From an uncultured Clostridium sp. (GTDB lineage Bacteria > Bacillota > Clostridia > TANB77 > CAG-508): 33,542 bases of DNA. The position numbers and the translations under genes are program-made. Under the pieces are notes generated by a model. It saw only the letters and a list, made by a program, of their open reading frames with translations. It ran no database searches and was not told where the DNA came from. This document shows positions 7,747 to 16,467 of this stretch, in pieces (positions within the stretch are counted from its first letter, which is position 1; each line of letters starts with the position of its first letter). Location of the stretch: the NCBI GenBank assembly GCA_902492105.1, contig CABUKD010000022.1:1-33542 (forward strand), given 5' to 3'.

Positions 7747-8335
7747 GCCCATTATCAATTTTCAAATTTTCTTTTTTCAAATATCCTTGTTTGTAGAATG
7801 TAACATAGTACATAACAAGAGAAAAGATAGTAGCAGCTAAAGCTAAGTAATATACCCACAAATCAAATTGAGGTAATGGTGCCACAGAATTTGTTGGATC
7901 TGCAGCTATGGTATTCCAATATTTAATTCCAAAAGAACATACAATTGCTATATAAAATAGTACAGTGGCTAACTTCCCAAACCATTTACTAGAAACTACC
8001 AACTCTTTGCCGTATAGGAAAGAAGCTCCAGCTATCATAGTAGCTTCCTTAATAGCAACTACAATAATAATCCAAAATGGAATAATATCTTTAAAAGCAA
8101 GTGTTAGTAAAACTGCAATTTGCGTTGTTTTGTCCGCTAATGGATCAATAAGTTTTCCAAAATTGGTAATAAAATTAAATTTTCTTGCAATAAAACCATC
8201 TAACACATCAGTTAAGCCTGAAATTGTTAAAAAGATGAAAGCCAATAGGTACTGGTCCACAATAGTATAATACACAATAAAAGGAATTAATAAAAATCTT
8301 AATACAGTTAAAATATTAGGTATATGCTTTGCCAT
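7739..8335 (-). CDS. pgsA: CDP-diacylglycerol--glycerol-3-phosphate 3-phosphatidyltransferase
   Basis: A 198-aa membrane enzyme that makes phosphatidylglycerol phosphate, the committed step to phosphatidylglycerol and cardiolipin. The CDP-alcohol phosphotransferase signature DGxxAR(x8)GxxxDxxxD is complete: Asp46, Gly47, Ala50, Arg51, Gly60, Asp64 and Asp68 with the expected spacings. Hydrophobic segments before and after fit the usual six-helix fold, and the length is normal. The start is supported by an AGGAG site just upstream on the reverse strand. It lies 82 nt downstream of clpE and may be co-transcribed. Its stop codon overlaps the outer stem of structured element A, which may terminate its mRNA. 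Confidence 0.93.
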   Translation of the reverse strand: MAKHIPNILTVLRFLLIPFIVYYTIVDQYLLAFIFLTISGLTDVLDGFIARKFNFITNFGKLIDPLADKTTQIAVLLTLAFKDIIPFWIIIVVAIKEATMIAGASFLYGKELVVSSKWFGKLATVLFYIAIVCSFGIKYWNTIAADPTNSVAPLPQFDLWVYYLALAATIFSLVMYYVTFYKQGYLKKENLKIDNGQK

Positions 8336-8417
8336 ATCAATATCTCCTTATTTTTCTACATTTTATTTTCAAAAATATTATTCTAGATAAATTCGTAAAA
8401 TTACCTTAAACTTGATA

Positions 8418-10796
8418 CTAGTTAGAAGGTTCATTGATTACGGTAAATAATAATTTTTCTTCATTAGTGGTTACCATTACTTTTTGACCATTTTGCAATT
8501 CTCCTCTTAAAATCATATCAGAAAGAGCATCTTCTAAATATCTTTGTATTGCTCTTCTTAAAGGTCTTGCACCGTATTTAATATCAGTTCCTTTATCTAG
8601 TAAGAATTTTTTAGCATCTTCTGATAATTCCATAGTAATGTCTTTATCTGCTAAAGCTTTTTTTGTGTCTTCTAACATTAAATCTACAATTTGTAATAAT
8701 TCATCATGATTTAATTGTTCAAAAATAACAATTTCATCTACTCTATTTAAAAACTCAGGTCTAAAAGTTTCTTTTAAGCTATCCATTACTTTATCTTGAT
8801 TCATTCTAGAACCACCAAATCCAATGGAATTGGTATTTTGGTTAGAGCCTGCATTAGAAGTCATAATCATAATGGTATTTTCAAAATTAATGGTATTTCC
8901 TTGGCTATCTGTTAAACGTCCATCATCTAATACTTGTAACAAAATATTAAAAACATCAGGATGTGCTTTTTCAATTTCATCTAATAACACAATAGAATAT
9001 GGATTACGTTTTACTTTTTCAGTTAATTGTCCAGCATCATCATAACCAACATAACCAGGAGGTGAACCGATTAATTTAGAAGTAGAATGACTTTCCATAT
9101 ATTCAGACATATCTACACGAATAATGGAATTTTCATTTCCAAACATTTCATAACAAAGTGCTTTGGCAAGTTCTGTTTTACCAACACCAGTAGGTCCAAC
9201 AAAAATAAAGGATGGTGGTCTTTTGGTGCTTTTTAATCCTGCACGATTACGGCGAATAGCTCTTGCTACTGCTTCTACTGCAGCATTTTGACCAATTACT
9301 CTTTTATGAAGGTTTGTTTCTAAATTTAGTAATTTTTGAGTTTCTGCTTCTGTAATTTTTTTAACAGGAATTTTTGTCCAACTTTCAATTACTTCTGCAA
9401 TATCTTGTACAGTTAAATTTTTTAACTGCATTTTTGCATTTAAAGCATCAATTTGCTCTGTTAGACTACATTCTTTGGCTTTTAGTTCAGCCGCTTTTTT
9501 ATAATCTTCTGTAGAATCAGCAAGAGCTGCTTCTTCTTTTTCTTCTTGTACTGCTTTTAACTCATTTTTTAATACTTCTAATTGATAAAGTTCTTTATTA
9601 TTTAAATTAATTCGAGAACAAGCTTCATCTAAAATATCAATTGCTTTATCTGGTAAAAATCTATCATGAATGTATTTTTCAGACATAATAACAGCTTGCC
9701 TAATAACATCTGTAGAAATTTTTACTTTATGATAGTCTTCATAATATTTTTTAATTCCCTCTAAGATATTAATAGAATCTGTAACAGAAGGCTCTTCTAC
9801 CATAACTGGTTGAAATCTACGTTCTAAAGCTGTATCTTTTTCAATATATTTACGATATTCTTTTAAAGTAGTAGTACCAATTAATTGTACTTCTCCATTT
9901 GACAAAGAAGGTTTTAAAATATTGGCTGCATTCATAGAATGTTCTGCATCACCAGCACCAATAATATTGTGAATTTCATCAATTACTAGAATAATATTTC
10001 CAAGATTTCTACATTCATCAATAATAGACTTCATACGAGCTTCAAATTGACCTCTAAATTGGGTTCCAGCTACAACTGCTGTCATATCTAATAAATATAC
10101 TTCTTTATTTAACAATTTAGCAGGTACCTTACCATTGGCGATTTTAATAGCTAAACCTTGTGCTATGGCAGTTTTACCAACACCAGGTTCTCCAATTAAA
10201 CATGGATTATTTTTACTACGACGATTCAAAATTTGAATCATTCTTTGAATTTCTTTATCTCTACCAATTACCATATCTAATTGATTATTTTGTGCTTTTT
10301 GAGTAAGGTTTGTACCATAAGTTTCCAATGCTTTTTTGCGTTTATCTTTTTTCTTTTCTACTTTTACTTTCTTTTTTTCAGAAGAAGTGGAATTGTCTGT
10401 ATTAGAATCTGAAGTATTTTCCGAATTTCCTCCAAACATATTAGAAAAAATAGAACCTAAAGGAATGGCACTAAATTGAATTCCCATAGGATTTTTTTCG
10501 GAACTTTCGTTATCTTCCTCTTCCTCGCTACCTGCATTTGCTTCATTCATTTGTTCAGCCAAAGCATCCATATCCATGTTTTCAGCCATATTATTAAGCA
10601 TACCTTCAATTTGTTTTGTCATATCATTTAAATCTTTTTCAGTAAGATTAGCTTGTTTCATTAAAGATTGCATAGGGTTAATCCCCTGCTTTTGAGCACA
10701 TTCATAGCAATAGCCTTCTAATTTAGTTTGCCCATCTTCTCCTTTTTTATTAACAAACACAACAGCTGTGTTTTTATTACATATTGAACATAACAT
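8418..10796 (-). CDS. clpE: ClpE-type AAA+ unfoldase with N-terminal zinc finger
   Basis: A 792-aa Hsp100 ATPase predicted to unfold proteins and feed them to ClpP. A zinc finger (Cys3, Cys6, Cys30, Cys33) replaces the usual Clp_N repeats, as in ClpE. A Ser/Asn/Glu/Lys-rich linker spans about 85-155. AAA-1 has Walker A GEPGVGKT at 202-209, Walker B VIDE near 271-274 and an arginine pair in LERRFQP. A coiled-coil middle domain lies at about 400-460. AAA-2 has GPTGVGKT near 534-541 and LLDEIEK near 604-610. A GFG loop near 659-661 is the expected ClpP contact. I see no CtsR heptads or CIRCE element at its promoter. ClpC is the main alternative name, but the zinc finger favours ClpE. Confidence 0.87.
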   Translation of the reverse strand: MLCSICNKNTAVVFVNKKGEDGQTKLEGYCYECAQKQGINPMQSLMKQANLTEKDLNDMTKQIEGMLNNMAENMDMDALAEQMNEANAGSEEEEDNESSEKNPMGIQFSAIPLGSIFSNMFGGNSENTSDSNTDNSTSSEKKKVKVEKKKDKRKKALETYGTNLTQKAQNNQLDMVIGRDKEIQRMIQILNRRSKNNPCLIGEPGVGKTAIAQGLAIKIANGKVPAKLLNKEVYLLDMTAVVAGTQFRGQFEARMKSIIDECRNLGNIILVIDEIHNIIGAGDAEHSMNAANILKPSLSNGEVQLIGTTTLKEYRKYIEKDTALERRFQPVMVEEPSVTDSINILEGIKKYYEDYHKVKISTDVIRQAVIMSEKYIHDRFLPDKAIDILDEACSRINLNNKELYQLEVLKNELKAVQEEKEEAALADSTEDYKKAAELKAKECSLTEQIDALNAKMQLKNLTVQDIAEVIESWTKIPVKKITEAETQKLLNLETNLHKRVIGQNAAVEAVARAIRRNRAGLKSTKRPPSFIFVGPTGVGKTELAKALCYEMFGNENSIIRVDMSEYMESHSTSKLIGSPPGYVGYDDAGQLTEKVKRNPYSIVLLDEIEKAHPDVFNILLQVLDDGRLTDSQGNTINFENTIMIMTSNAGSNQNTNSIGFGGSRMNQDKVMDSLKETFRPEFLNRVDEIVIFEQLNHDELLQIVDLMLEDTKKALADKDITMELSEDAKKFLLDKGTDIKYGARPLRRAIQRYLEDALSDMILRGELQNGQKVMVTTNEEKLLFTVINEPSN

Positions 10797-10841
10797 GTTA
10801 TTAAAACTCCATTTCTATTCTTAATTTTGAAATTTTTTATA

Positions 10842-10876
10842 AAGTTTTTAATTTTACAATACTAAAATTAAAACTT
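10842..10876 (-). promoter_or_regulatory. Hairpin in the clpE leader
   Basis: AAGTTTTTAATTTTA (10842-10856) pairs with TAAAATTAAAACTT (10863-10876), with one bulged base and a 6-nt loop. It lies between the clpE promoter and start codon. All pairs but a few are A-T, so the RNA would melt easily; it could be an operator or a temperature-sensitive structure. Confidence 0.4.
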
Positions 10877-10898
10877 AATAAGATTTTAATACAATAAT

Positions 10899-10927
10899 AT
10901 CATACAACAAAAGTGAGGATAAGTCAA
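10899..10927 (-). promoter_or_regulatory. Sigma-A promoter of clpE
   Basis: On the reverse strand, TTGACT (10922-10927), a 17-nt spacer and TATGAT (10899-10904). It gives a leader of about 95 nt. No known stress-regulator box overlaps it. Confidence 0.75.
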
Positions 10928-11047
10928 TGAAATTACTCTTATTTTCAAGCACCTTAAGGAAGAATTAAGAAGTTAAAAAAGAAAAAATTTATGAGGATGA
11001 AAATATAAGAGATAGCTATAAAAAGTAAGATGGAAAAATAAAATAAT
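10928..11047. other. Intergenic stretch without a recognisable feature
   Basis: Between the clpE promoter and the terminator of the HTH gene I see no reading frame with a ribosome binding site and no strong hairpin. Confidence 0.5.
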
Positions 11048-11100
11048 AAAAGTTATAGCAAAGTATTACTAAAATAAAAGTAAAATTGGCTATAACTTTT
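11048..11100 (-). terminator. Terminator of the HTH regulator gene
   Basis: AAAAGTTATAGC (11048-11059) pairs perfectly with GCTATAACTTTT (11089-11100). On the reverse strand a T-rich run follows. The hairpin begins at the stop codon of the gene. The 29-nt loop is long for a terminator. Confidence 0.55.
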
Positions 11101-11360
11101 TAAGCATAATTTTGTATATCATTTTCCATTTCTTCTTTTAAATCATTAAAATCAATTTTTAAAACCATACATAAAGCAATTAACTCAAAATCTTTAACAC
11201 TGGTTTTACCCGTTTCTATTTTATATAATTCAAATCTATCTAATTCTACTCCTAACAATTCTAATTTTTGAGATAATTGAGTTTTAGAATAATGCATTTT
11301 TTCTCTATTTTCTTTTACAATTTTACCAATAATATTACGCTTATCGTTAAATTTTTTCAT
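11100..11360 (-). CDS. Small XRE-type HTH transcriptional regulator
   Basis: An 86-aa protein starting MKKFNDKRNIIGKIVKENRE. The region VKENREKMHYSKTQLSQKL followed by ELYKIETGKTSVKDFELIALC has the pattern of a Cro/C1-type (XRE) helix-turn-helix: TQLSQKL as helix 2, and ELYKIETGK in place of the common xIxxxExGK segment. Nothing lies beyond the DNA-binding domain. ATG 11360 has GGAGG 5 nt upstream; a TTG further upstream lies in that ribosome binding site region and is unlikely. It is divergent from the pilin-BspA surface gene, with a small palindrome over that gene's start site, so it may regulate that gene and itself. The target is inferred from position only. Confidence 0.72.
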   Translation of the reverse strand: MKKFNDKRNIIGKIVKENREKMHYSKTQLSQKLELLGVELDRFELYKIETGKTSVKDFELIALCMVLKIDFNDLKEEMENDIQNYA

Positions 11361-11439
11361 ACTATCCTCCAATTAGTAAATCAATTTAATTTCTTTTATA
11401 AAAAATTGAAAATTGTAGATAATAAATAATAACTACTTA

Positions 11440-11486
11440 TTGATTTTATAATAATTTTTATGTTAGAATGTGTATGGAGAATACAC
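11440..11486 (+). promoter_or_regulatory. Promoter of the BspA-like gene with overlapping palindrome
   Basis: TTGATT (11440-11445), an 18-nt spacer and TAGAAT (11464-11469). Immediately after the -10 box, GTGTAT (11470-11475) and ATACAC (11481-11486) form an inverted repeat around GGAGA, where transcription should start. This is a classical repressor position; the divergent HTH gene is the obvious candidate. Confidence 0.55.
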
Positions 11487-11574
11487 ACTAAGAAAAAGAA
11501 AAGGATAAAATAAGTAAAGAAACATGAATGCATTTTAAAATGAAACACAAAGTGGTAAAGGAGAAGATAAACAG

Positions 11575-12972
11575 ATGAAAAAGAATGGAGAAAATGATTC
11601 AATAATTAAAAAATTAAATCAAAAAGGAATTACTCTCGTTGCACTAGTAGTAACTATTGTGGTGTTACTCATTCTTGCAGGAATTACCATTAATATGTTA
11701 TTGGGAGAAAATGGAATTATAAGAATTGCTCAAGAAGCAAAAAACACATGGGAGAATGCAATAATCAATGAACAAGAAAGTTTAAACAGTTTACTTGATG
11801 AACTAAATGATGAATTAAGAGATAAAAGTAAAGATATTTATGTATTTTTATATGATGATGGAACATTAGCATTTAGTAATAAAAATGAAAAAATAGAAGG
11901 AAAAACACTAGTAAAAGAATATGGAAATATAGCAGGAAAAGAATATGAACCAAAATGGATTGATGGAGTACTTGTTACTAACACTCCATGGTTTGAAGAC
12001 AGAAATAATATTTTTAAGGTAAATTTCCTAGATGAAATTAAACCAACTTCAACATTTGTATGGTTTGCAACCTGTAAACAAATTACGCAAATAGAAGGAA
12101 TAAATCATTTAAATACTAAATATGTAACAAATATGAGTAGAATGTTTGAACAATGTGAAAATTTAACAGACTTAGATGTAAGCAATTTTGATACACGAAA
12201 TGTTACCAATATGGAAAGTATGTTTTCAGGTTGCATAAATGTAAAAGAATTAGATGTCTCTAACTTTGACACAAGTAATGTAACAAATATGAGAGCCATG
12301 TTTAACAATTGTAAATCATTAACTACCTTGGATGTAAGTAATTTTGATACTAGCAAAAATACGAATATGTATTATATGTTTTCTTATTTGACATTAACAG
12401 AAATTAAAGGAATAGAAAATTTCAACACACAAAATGTAACAAATATGTATCATACATTTTATCTTTGCAAAAACCTTACAAATTTAGATGTAAGTGGATT
12501 TAATACTAGCAAAGTAACTACCATGGGGGAAATGTTTGCTTTATGTGAAAATTTAACTAGTTTAAATGTAAGTAAATTTGATACTAGTCAAGTAACTGAT
12601 ATGAATGCTATGTTTTATTGCTGTTATAAATTAACAAATCTAGATGTAAGTAACTTTGATACTAGCCAAGTAACAGATATGACGCAAATGTTTTCAGGTT
12701 GTCAAGGACTTGTTGACTTAGATGTAAGCAATTTTGACACCAATAGAGTAACAAATATGTCACTTATGTTTTCAAGCTGTTTTGAACTTACTAGTTTAGA
12801 CTTAAGTAGTTTTGATACAAATTCTGTAACAAACATGAAGGCTATGTTTAAGAGCTCTACTAAATTAGCTACTATTTATGTAGGACCAAAATGGGTAATT
12901 AAGGAAGGAACAAACATAGATGAAATGTTCAGTGGTTGCGGAACTTCCAGTGTAACACCAAAATCAATATAA
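11575..12972 (+). CDS. Pilin-anchored BspA-like (DUF285 repeat) surface protein
   Basis: A 465-aa predicted surface protein. The N-terminus KGITLVALVVTIVVLLIL is a class III (type IV pilin-like) signal with cleavage after Gly18; the usual Glu at +5 is replaced by Ala, as in many clostridial pilin-like proteins. A short linker with LLGENGI follows. From about residue 155 there are roughly a dozen 24-25-residue repeats around LDVSNFDTSxVTNMxxMF, the DUF285/BspA-type leucine-rich pattern of host- or surface-binding proteins. AAAGGAG upstream supports the start. Pilin-type export fused to a repeat solenoid suggests display through a pilus or pseudopilus system. No pilus genes are nearby. Confidence 0.85.
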   Translation: MKKNGENDSIIKKLNQKGITLVALVVTIVVLLILAGITINMLLGENGIIRIAQEAKNTWENAIINEQESLNSLLDELNDELRDKSKDIYVFLYDDGTLAFSNKNEKIEGKTLVKEYGNIAGKEYEPKWIDGVLVTNTPWFEDRNNIFKVNFLDEIKPTSTFVWFATCKQITQIEGINHLNTKYVTNMSRMFEQCENLTDLDVSNFDTRNVTNMESMFSGCINVKELDVSNFDTSNVTNMRAMFNNCKSLTTLDVSNFDTSKNTNMYYMFSYLTLTEIKGIENFNTQNVTNMYHTFYLCKNLTNLDVSGFNTSKVTTMGEMFALCENLTSLNVSKFDTSQVTDMNAMFYCCYKLTNLDVSNFDTSQVTDMTQMFSGCQGLVDLDVSNFDTNRVTNMSLMFSSCFELTSLDLSSFDTNSVTNMKAMFKSSTKLATIYVGPKWVIKEGTNIDEMFSGCGTSSVTPKSI

Positions 12973-12983
12973 CTAAAAAATTA

Positions 12984-13199
12984 GCAAAGAAGCTATCCTA
13001 AAATCAAAATACATTTATTGAATAAAAACATTAGAATTATCTTTTGAAATTTTTATGCCTTGCGTGGGCGACCATTGTGACAGCTGTTCGAGGCGATTCG
13101 CCGAGTTACAGATGTCCCAAAGGGAAAAGGCTTTAAAAATTGAAAAAGATAATTCTAATGTTTTAGTAATATATTTTAATTTTAGGACAGCTTCTTTAC
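12984..13199. ncRNA. Structured intergenic element, copy B
   Basis: Homologue of the element at 7516-7746. The outer stem 12986-13004 pairs with 13179-13197 (one mismatch). The middle stem 13025-13045 pairs perfectly with 13144-13164. The core GCGTGGGCGACCATTGTG and the GACAGCTGT...ACAGATGTC hairpin with apical GGCG/CGCC are retained. Compared with copy A, at least four pairs of the outer stem and four of the middle stem differ by double compensatory changes, and the apical stem changes from GGAAT/ATTCC to GGCG/CGCC. It directly follows the stop of the BspA-like gene. Confidence 0.7.
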
Positions 13200-13369
13200 T
13201 TTACAAAAAATTTCATTGAATTTTTTAATAAACTACTAGTATTTTTGCCTTAAAAGAGGTACAATTGTATTAAATAGAAAAATGAAACTTAAAGTTAAGC
13301 AAAAATTTTAACCCTATTATATAGTAAAAAGATATTTATATAAAACAGAAAATTAAGGAGAAACAAGTA
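13200..13369 (+). promoter_or_regulatory. Upstream region of the DUF3298-like gene
   Basis: No gene is visible. TTAAGC followed 17 nt later by TATATA gives a weak promoter candidate near 13295-13325. AAGGAG precedes ATG 13370. I see no other structure. Confidence 0.3.
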
Positions 13370-14218
13370 ATGAAAAATAATCCAAAAATTATTTATATTT
13401 TAATTGGTGCATTTTGTGTACTAGCGGTTATTGCAGGAATTTATGCACAGTTTTTTGTAAGTGATGCCGATAAAAATAATGTTATTATGCCAGGCTTTAA
13501 TCAAGAACCAGGAGAAGAGGTACACGAAAAAACACAAGAGGAAATTAAGACTCAACTAAGTAGTCTTTTTACTAATGAGGTTCATGTAGAAGGTTATGAT
13601 GCAAGTAATGTACAAAAACTAGACGAAACAAAGGAAATTGTATATTCTGCTTATGATATTGAAGAACAAACGGAAAACTATGAATTACATATTCATTTAC
13701 CTGTAATGAATATTAAAGGAGATGTACCAACTAGTTTTAATAATATTACACAAACTGTTTTTGCAAATAAAGCTTCTGAAATTTTAAGTAACCAAAATGC
13801 AAATAAAACAATTTATAGTGTAGACTTTACCGCATATGTTAATGGAGATATTTTATCTTTGGCAATTAGATCGACTTTAAAAGAAGGAAATAATCCACAA
13901 AGAGTAATAGTACAAACCTATAACTATAACTTGTTTACAGCAGAAAAAGTGGAACTTGCAGATATGTTAGCTCAAAAAAATATAGTACAAAGTGATTGCC
14001 AAAATAAAATACAAGAAGTAGTAGGAAAAGCACAAGAAGAAGCGCAAATTCTAGTACAATCTGGTTACACAGTTTATAATAGAGATTTAAGCAATAGCAT
14101 GTATCAAATAGCAAATGCTTCTACTTATTTTTTAGGACCAAATGGGGAACTTTACATTATCTTTGCCTATGGAAATCAAAACTTTACCTCAGAAATGGAT
14201 GTTGTATTATATGAATAA
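13370..14218 (+). CDS. Membrane-anchored protein with DUF3298-like C-terminal domain
   Basis: A 282-aa protein with one N-terminal membrane segment (about 6-29) and a large extracytoplasmic part. After an acidic linker (about 40-60), residues 85-282 alternate beta-strand-like segments, including VDFTAYVNGDILSLAIRS and a C-terminal YFLGPNGELYIIFAYGNQ. That order resembles the DUF4163/DUF3298 module of proteins such as RsiV and PdaC. I see no sigma-factor gene beside it, so an anti-sigma role is not supported, and no deacetylase part is present. AAGGAG lies just before the start. topB follows after 16 nt, so they are probably co-transcribed. Function unknown. Confidence 0.6.
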   Translation: MKNNPKIIYILIGAFCVLAVIAGIYAQFFVSDADKNNVIMPGFNQEPGEEVHEKTQEEIKTQLSSLFTNEVHVEGYDASNVQKLDETKEIVYSAYDIEEQTENYELHIHLPVMNIKGDVPTSFNNITQTVFANKASEILSNQNANKTIYSVDFTAYVNGDILSLAIRSTLKEGNNPQRVIVQTYNYNLFTAEKVELADMLAQKNIVQSDCQNKIQEVVGKAQEEAQILVQSGYTVYNRDLSNSMYQIANASTYFLGPNGELYIIFAYGNQNFTSEMDVVLYE

Positions 14219-14234
14219 ATAAGGAAAGAAAAAA

Positions 14235-16362
14235 ATGGCAAAAAATTTACTAATTACAGAAAAACCTTCTGTTGCTATGGAATTTGCAAAGGTACTAAAA
14301 TGTAATGGCAATAGGAAAAACGGATATATTGAAGATGAAAATTGGGTTATTACTTGGTGTGTAGGTCACTTGGTAACTATGAGCTATCCAGAAAAATATG
14401 ATGAGAATCTAAAATTTTGGAGATTAGATACATTACCTTTTATGCCAAAAGAATACAAATACGAAGTAATACCAGCAGTGGAAAAACAATTTAATGTAGT
14501 AAAAAGCTTACTTCTAAGAGAAGATGTAAGCTGTATTTATGTTGCAACAGACTCTGGACGTGAAGGAGAATACATTTACCGTTTAGTAGAAAATCAAATA
14601 GGATTAAAGGAAAAAACAAGGAAAAGAGTATGGATTGATTCACAAACAGAAGAAGAAATAAAACGAGGAATTGAACAAGCAAAAGATTTATCAGAATATG
14701 ACTCTTTATGTGATTCGGCGTATTTAAGAGCAAAAGAAGACTATTTAATTGGAATTAATTTTTCAAGATTGCTTTCTATTATTTATGGTAGACGTATGGC
14801 TAAAGAAATAGGAGAAGAAAAAATTTCTATATCTGTTCGGAAGAGTTATGACCTGTGTACTTGGTATGGTAGTACAAAGAGAAAGAGAAATCCGCAATTT
14901 TGTAAAAACGCCATATTACAAAATAATAGGAACTTTTGGAGAGGAAAACAGCTCTTTTACAGCAGAATGGAAAGTAACAGAACAATCTAGCTTATGGGAA
15001 TCTCCAAAATTATACAATGAATCTGGATTTCGTAAAGAAGAGGATGCCAAACAATTTATTCTTTCTTTAAAAGATAAAAAGGCAAGAATTACAGAAGTAA
15101 AAAAATCCAAAACAAAAGAAAATGCACCATTGTTATTCAATTTAGCAGAAATTCAAAACGAAGCTACCAAACGTTTTAAAATAAAACCAGATGAAACTTT
15201 GGAAATTATTCAAAATTTATATGAAAAAAAATTAGTAACTTATCCAAGAACAGATGCTAGAGTTTTATCTACTGCAGTGGCAAAAGTAATTTCGAAAAAT
15301 TTAAATGGACTTGCCAAAGGCTTTCAAGATGAAGAAATTCAAGGATATTTAAGAAAAATGGCAGAAGAAAAATATTCTACCAATTTAATCAAAACTAAAT
15401 ATGTAAATGATAGTAAAATTACAGATCACTATGCCATTATTCCAACAGGACAAGGTTTTGAAAATTATAACCAATTACCAGAATTACAAAAACAAATGTA
15501 TAAAGTAATTGTAAAGAGATTTTTAAGTATTTTTTATCCTCCTGCTGAATATAGTAAAATTTCGATAACCATTGAAGTAGAACACGAAAAACAAAAAGTA
15601 TCTAATTTGGCAGAAGCGAAAGAACCAAATATATCTAATTTTGTAGAAGATAAAGAACAAAATGTAAATGAACTAGCAAAAGAGCAATTTTCTGCCAGTG
15701 GAAAAGTATGCGAAAAATTAGGGTATTTAGAAATTGCGAAAAGTGATGAAAAAGCACAGGAAAGAATGCAAAACAAACAACAAGAAACAAAAACATTAGA
15801 GCAAAATGAAGGCAACAATTCAGAACTAAATGTAGAAACATTAAAACAAGAGCAAGAAAATAATTCTCAAAAAGAAGAACAAGAAGAAAGCAAAAATAAT
15901 CTAGAAGTTTTTAAAAGGCTAAAAAAGGGAGAAGAAATAACAGTATTAAATTATGAAACAAAAACATCAGAAACTTCCCCACCTTCTAGGTACAACTCCG
16001 GATCCATGATATTAGCCATGGAAAATGCAGGAAAATTAATTGAAGAAGAAGAATTAAGGGAGCAAATAAAAGGGGCAGGCATTGGCACAAGTGCTACTAG
16101 AGCAGAAATTATGAAAAAGCTAGAGCGAATAGGGTATATAGCTATTAATAATAAAACACAAATTATTACTCCTACTTTAAAAGGAGAAAAAATCTATGAT
16201 GTTGTTTACCAATGCATGCCCGATATGTTAAACCCAAAACTAACAGCTAGTTGGGAAAAAGGCTTAGACATGGTGGCAAAAAGTGAAATTCAGCCAGAAG
16301 AGTTTATGAAAAAGCTAGAAACTTATATTAATAGTAAGTTTGATAAATTAGTCATTCGATAA
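14235..16362 (+). CDS. topB: DNA topoisomerase III, read through a +1 shift at CGG
   Basis: A type IA topoisomerase of about 708 aa, if the ribosome shifts +1 at 14838. Before the shift are the Toprim signatures LLITEKPSVAMEFAK and VATDSGREGEYIYRL. After it are the active-site LVTYPRTDARVLS (Tyr336) and GIGTSATRAEIMKKL. In phase, residues at the join read S-V then codon CGG; skipping C14838 gives S-V-G-R-V-M-T, the conserved strand found in this family. Without the shift, translation stops at 14990. A Lys/Glu/Gln-rich insert of roughly 120 residues (DNA 15590-15910) is unusual. There are no C-terminal zinc fingers. It relaxes negative supercoils and decatenates DNA. Confidence 0.85.
14838..14840 (+). 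other. In-frame CGG at +1 frameshift point in topB
   Basis: The reading is GTT CGG AAG in the upstream phase; GTT (C) GGA AGA GTT restores S-V-G-R-V. The zero frame then runs about 50 codons to a stop ending at 14990. Confidence 0.75.
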
Positions 16363-16467
16363 ATTTCCTTTAGATAAGAGAGACTAATTTTAAAATAGTA
16401 AGATATAATAGATATATAGAAAAACAGTATATAACTAGTAAGAATAAAAAGCGAAAGGAATAAAAAT

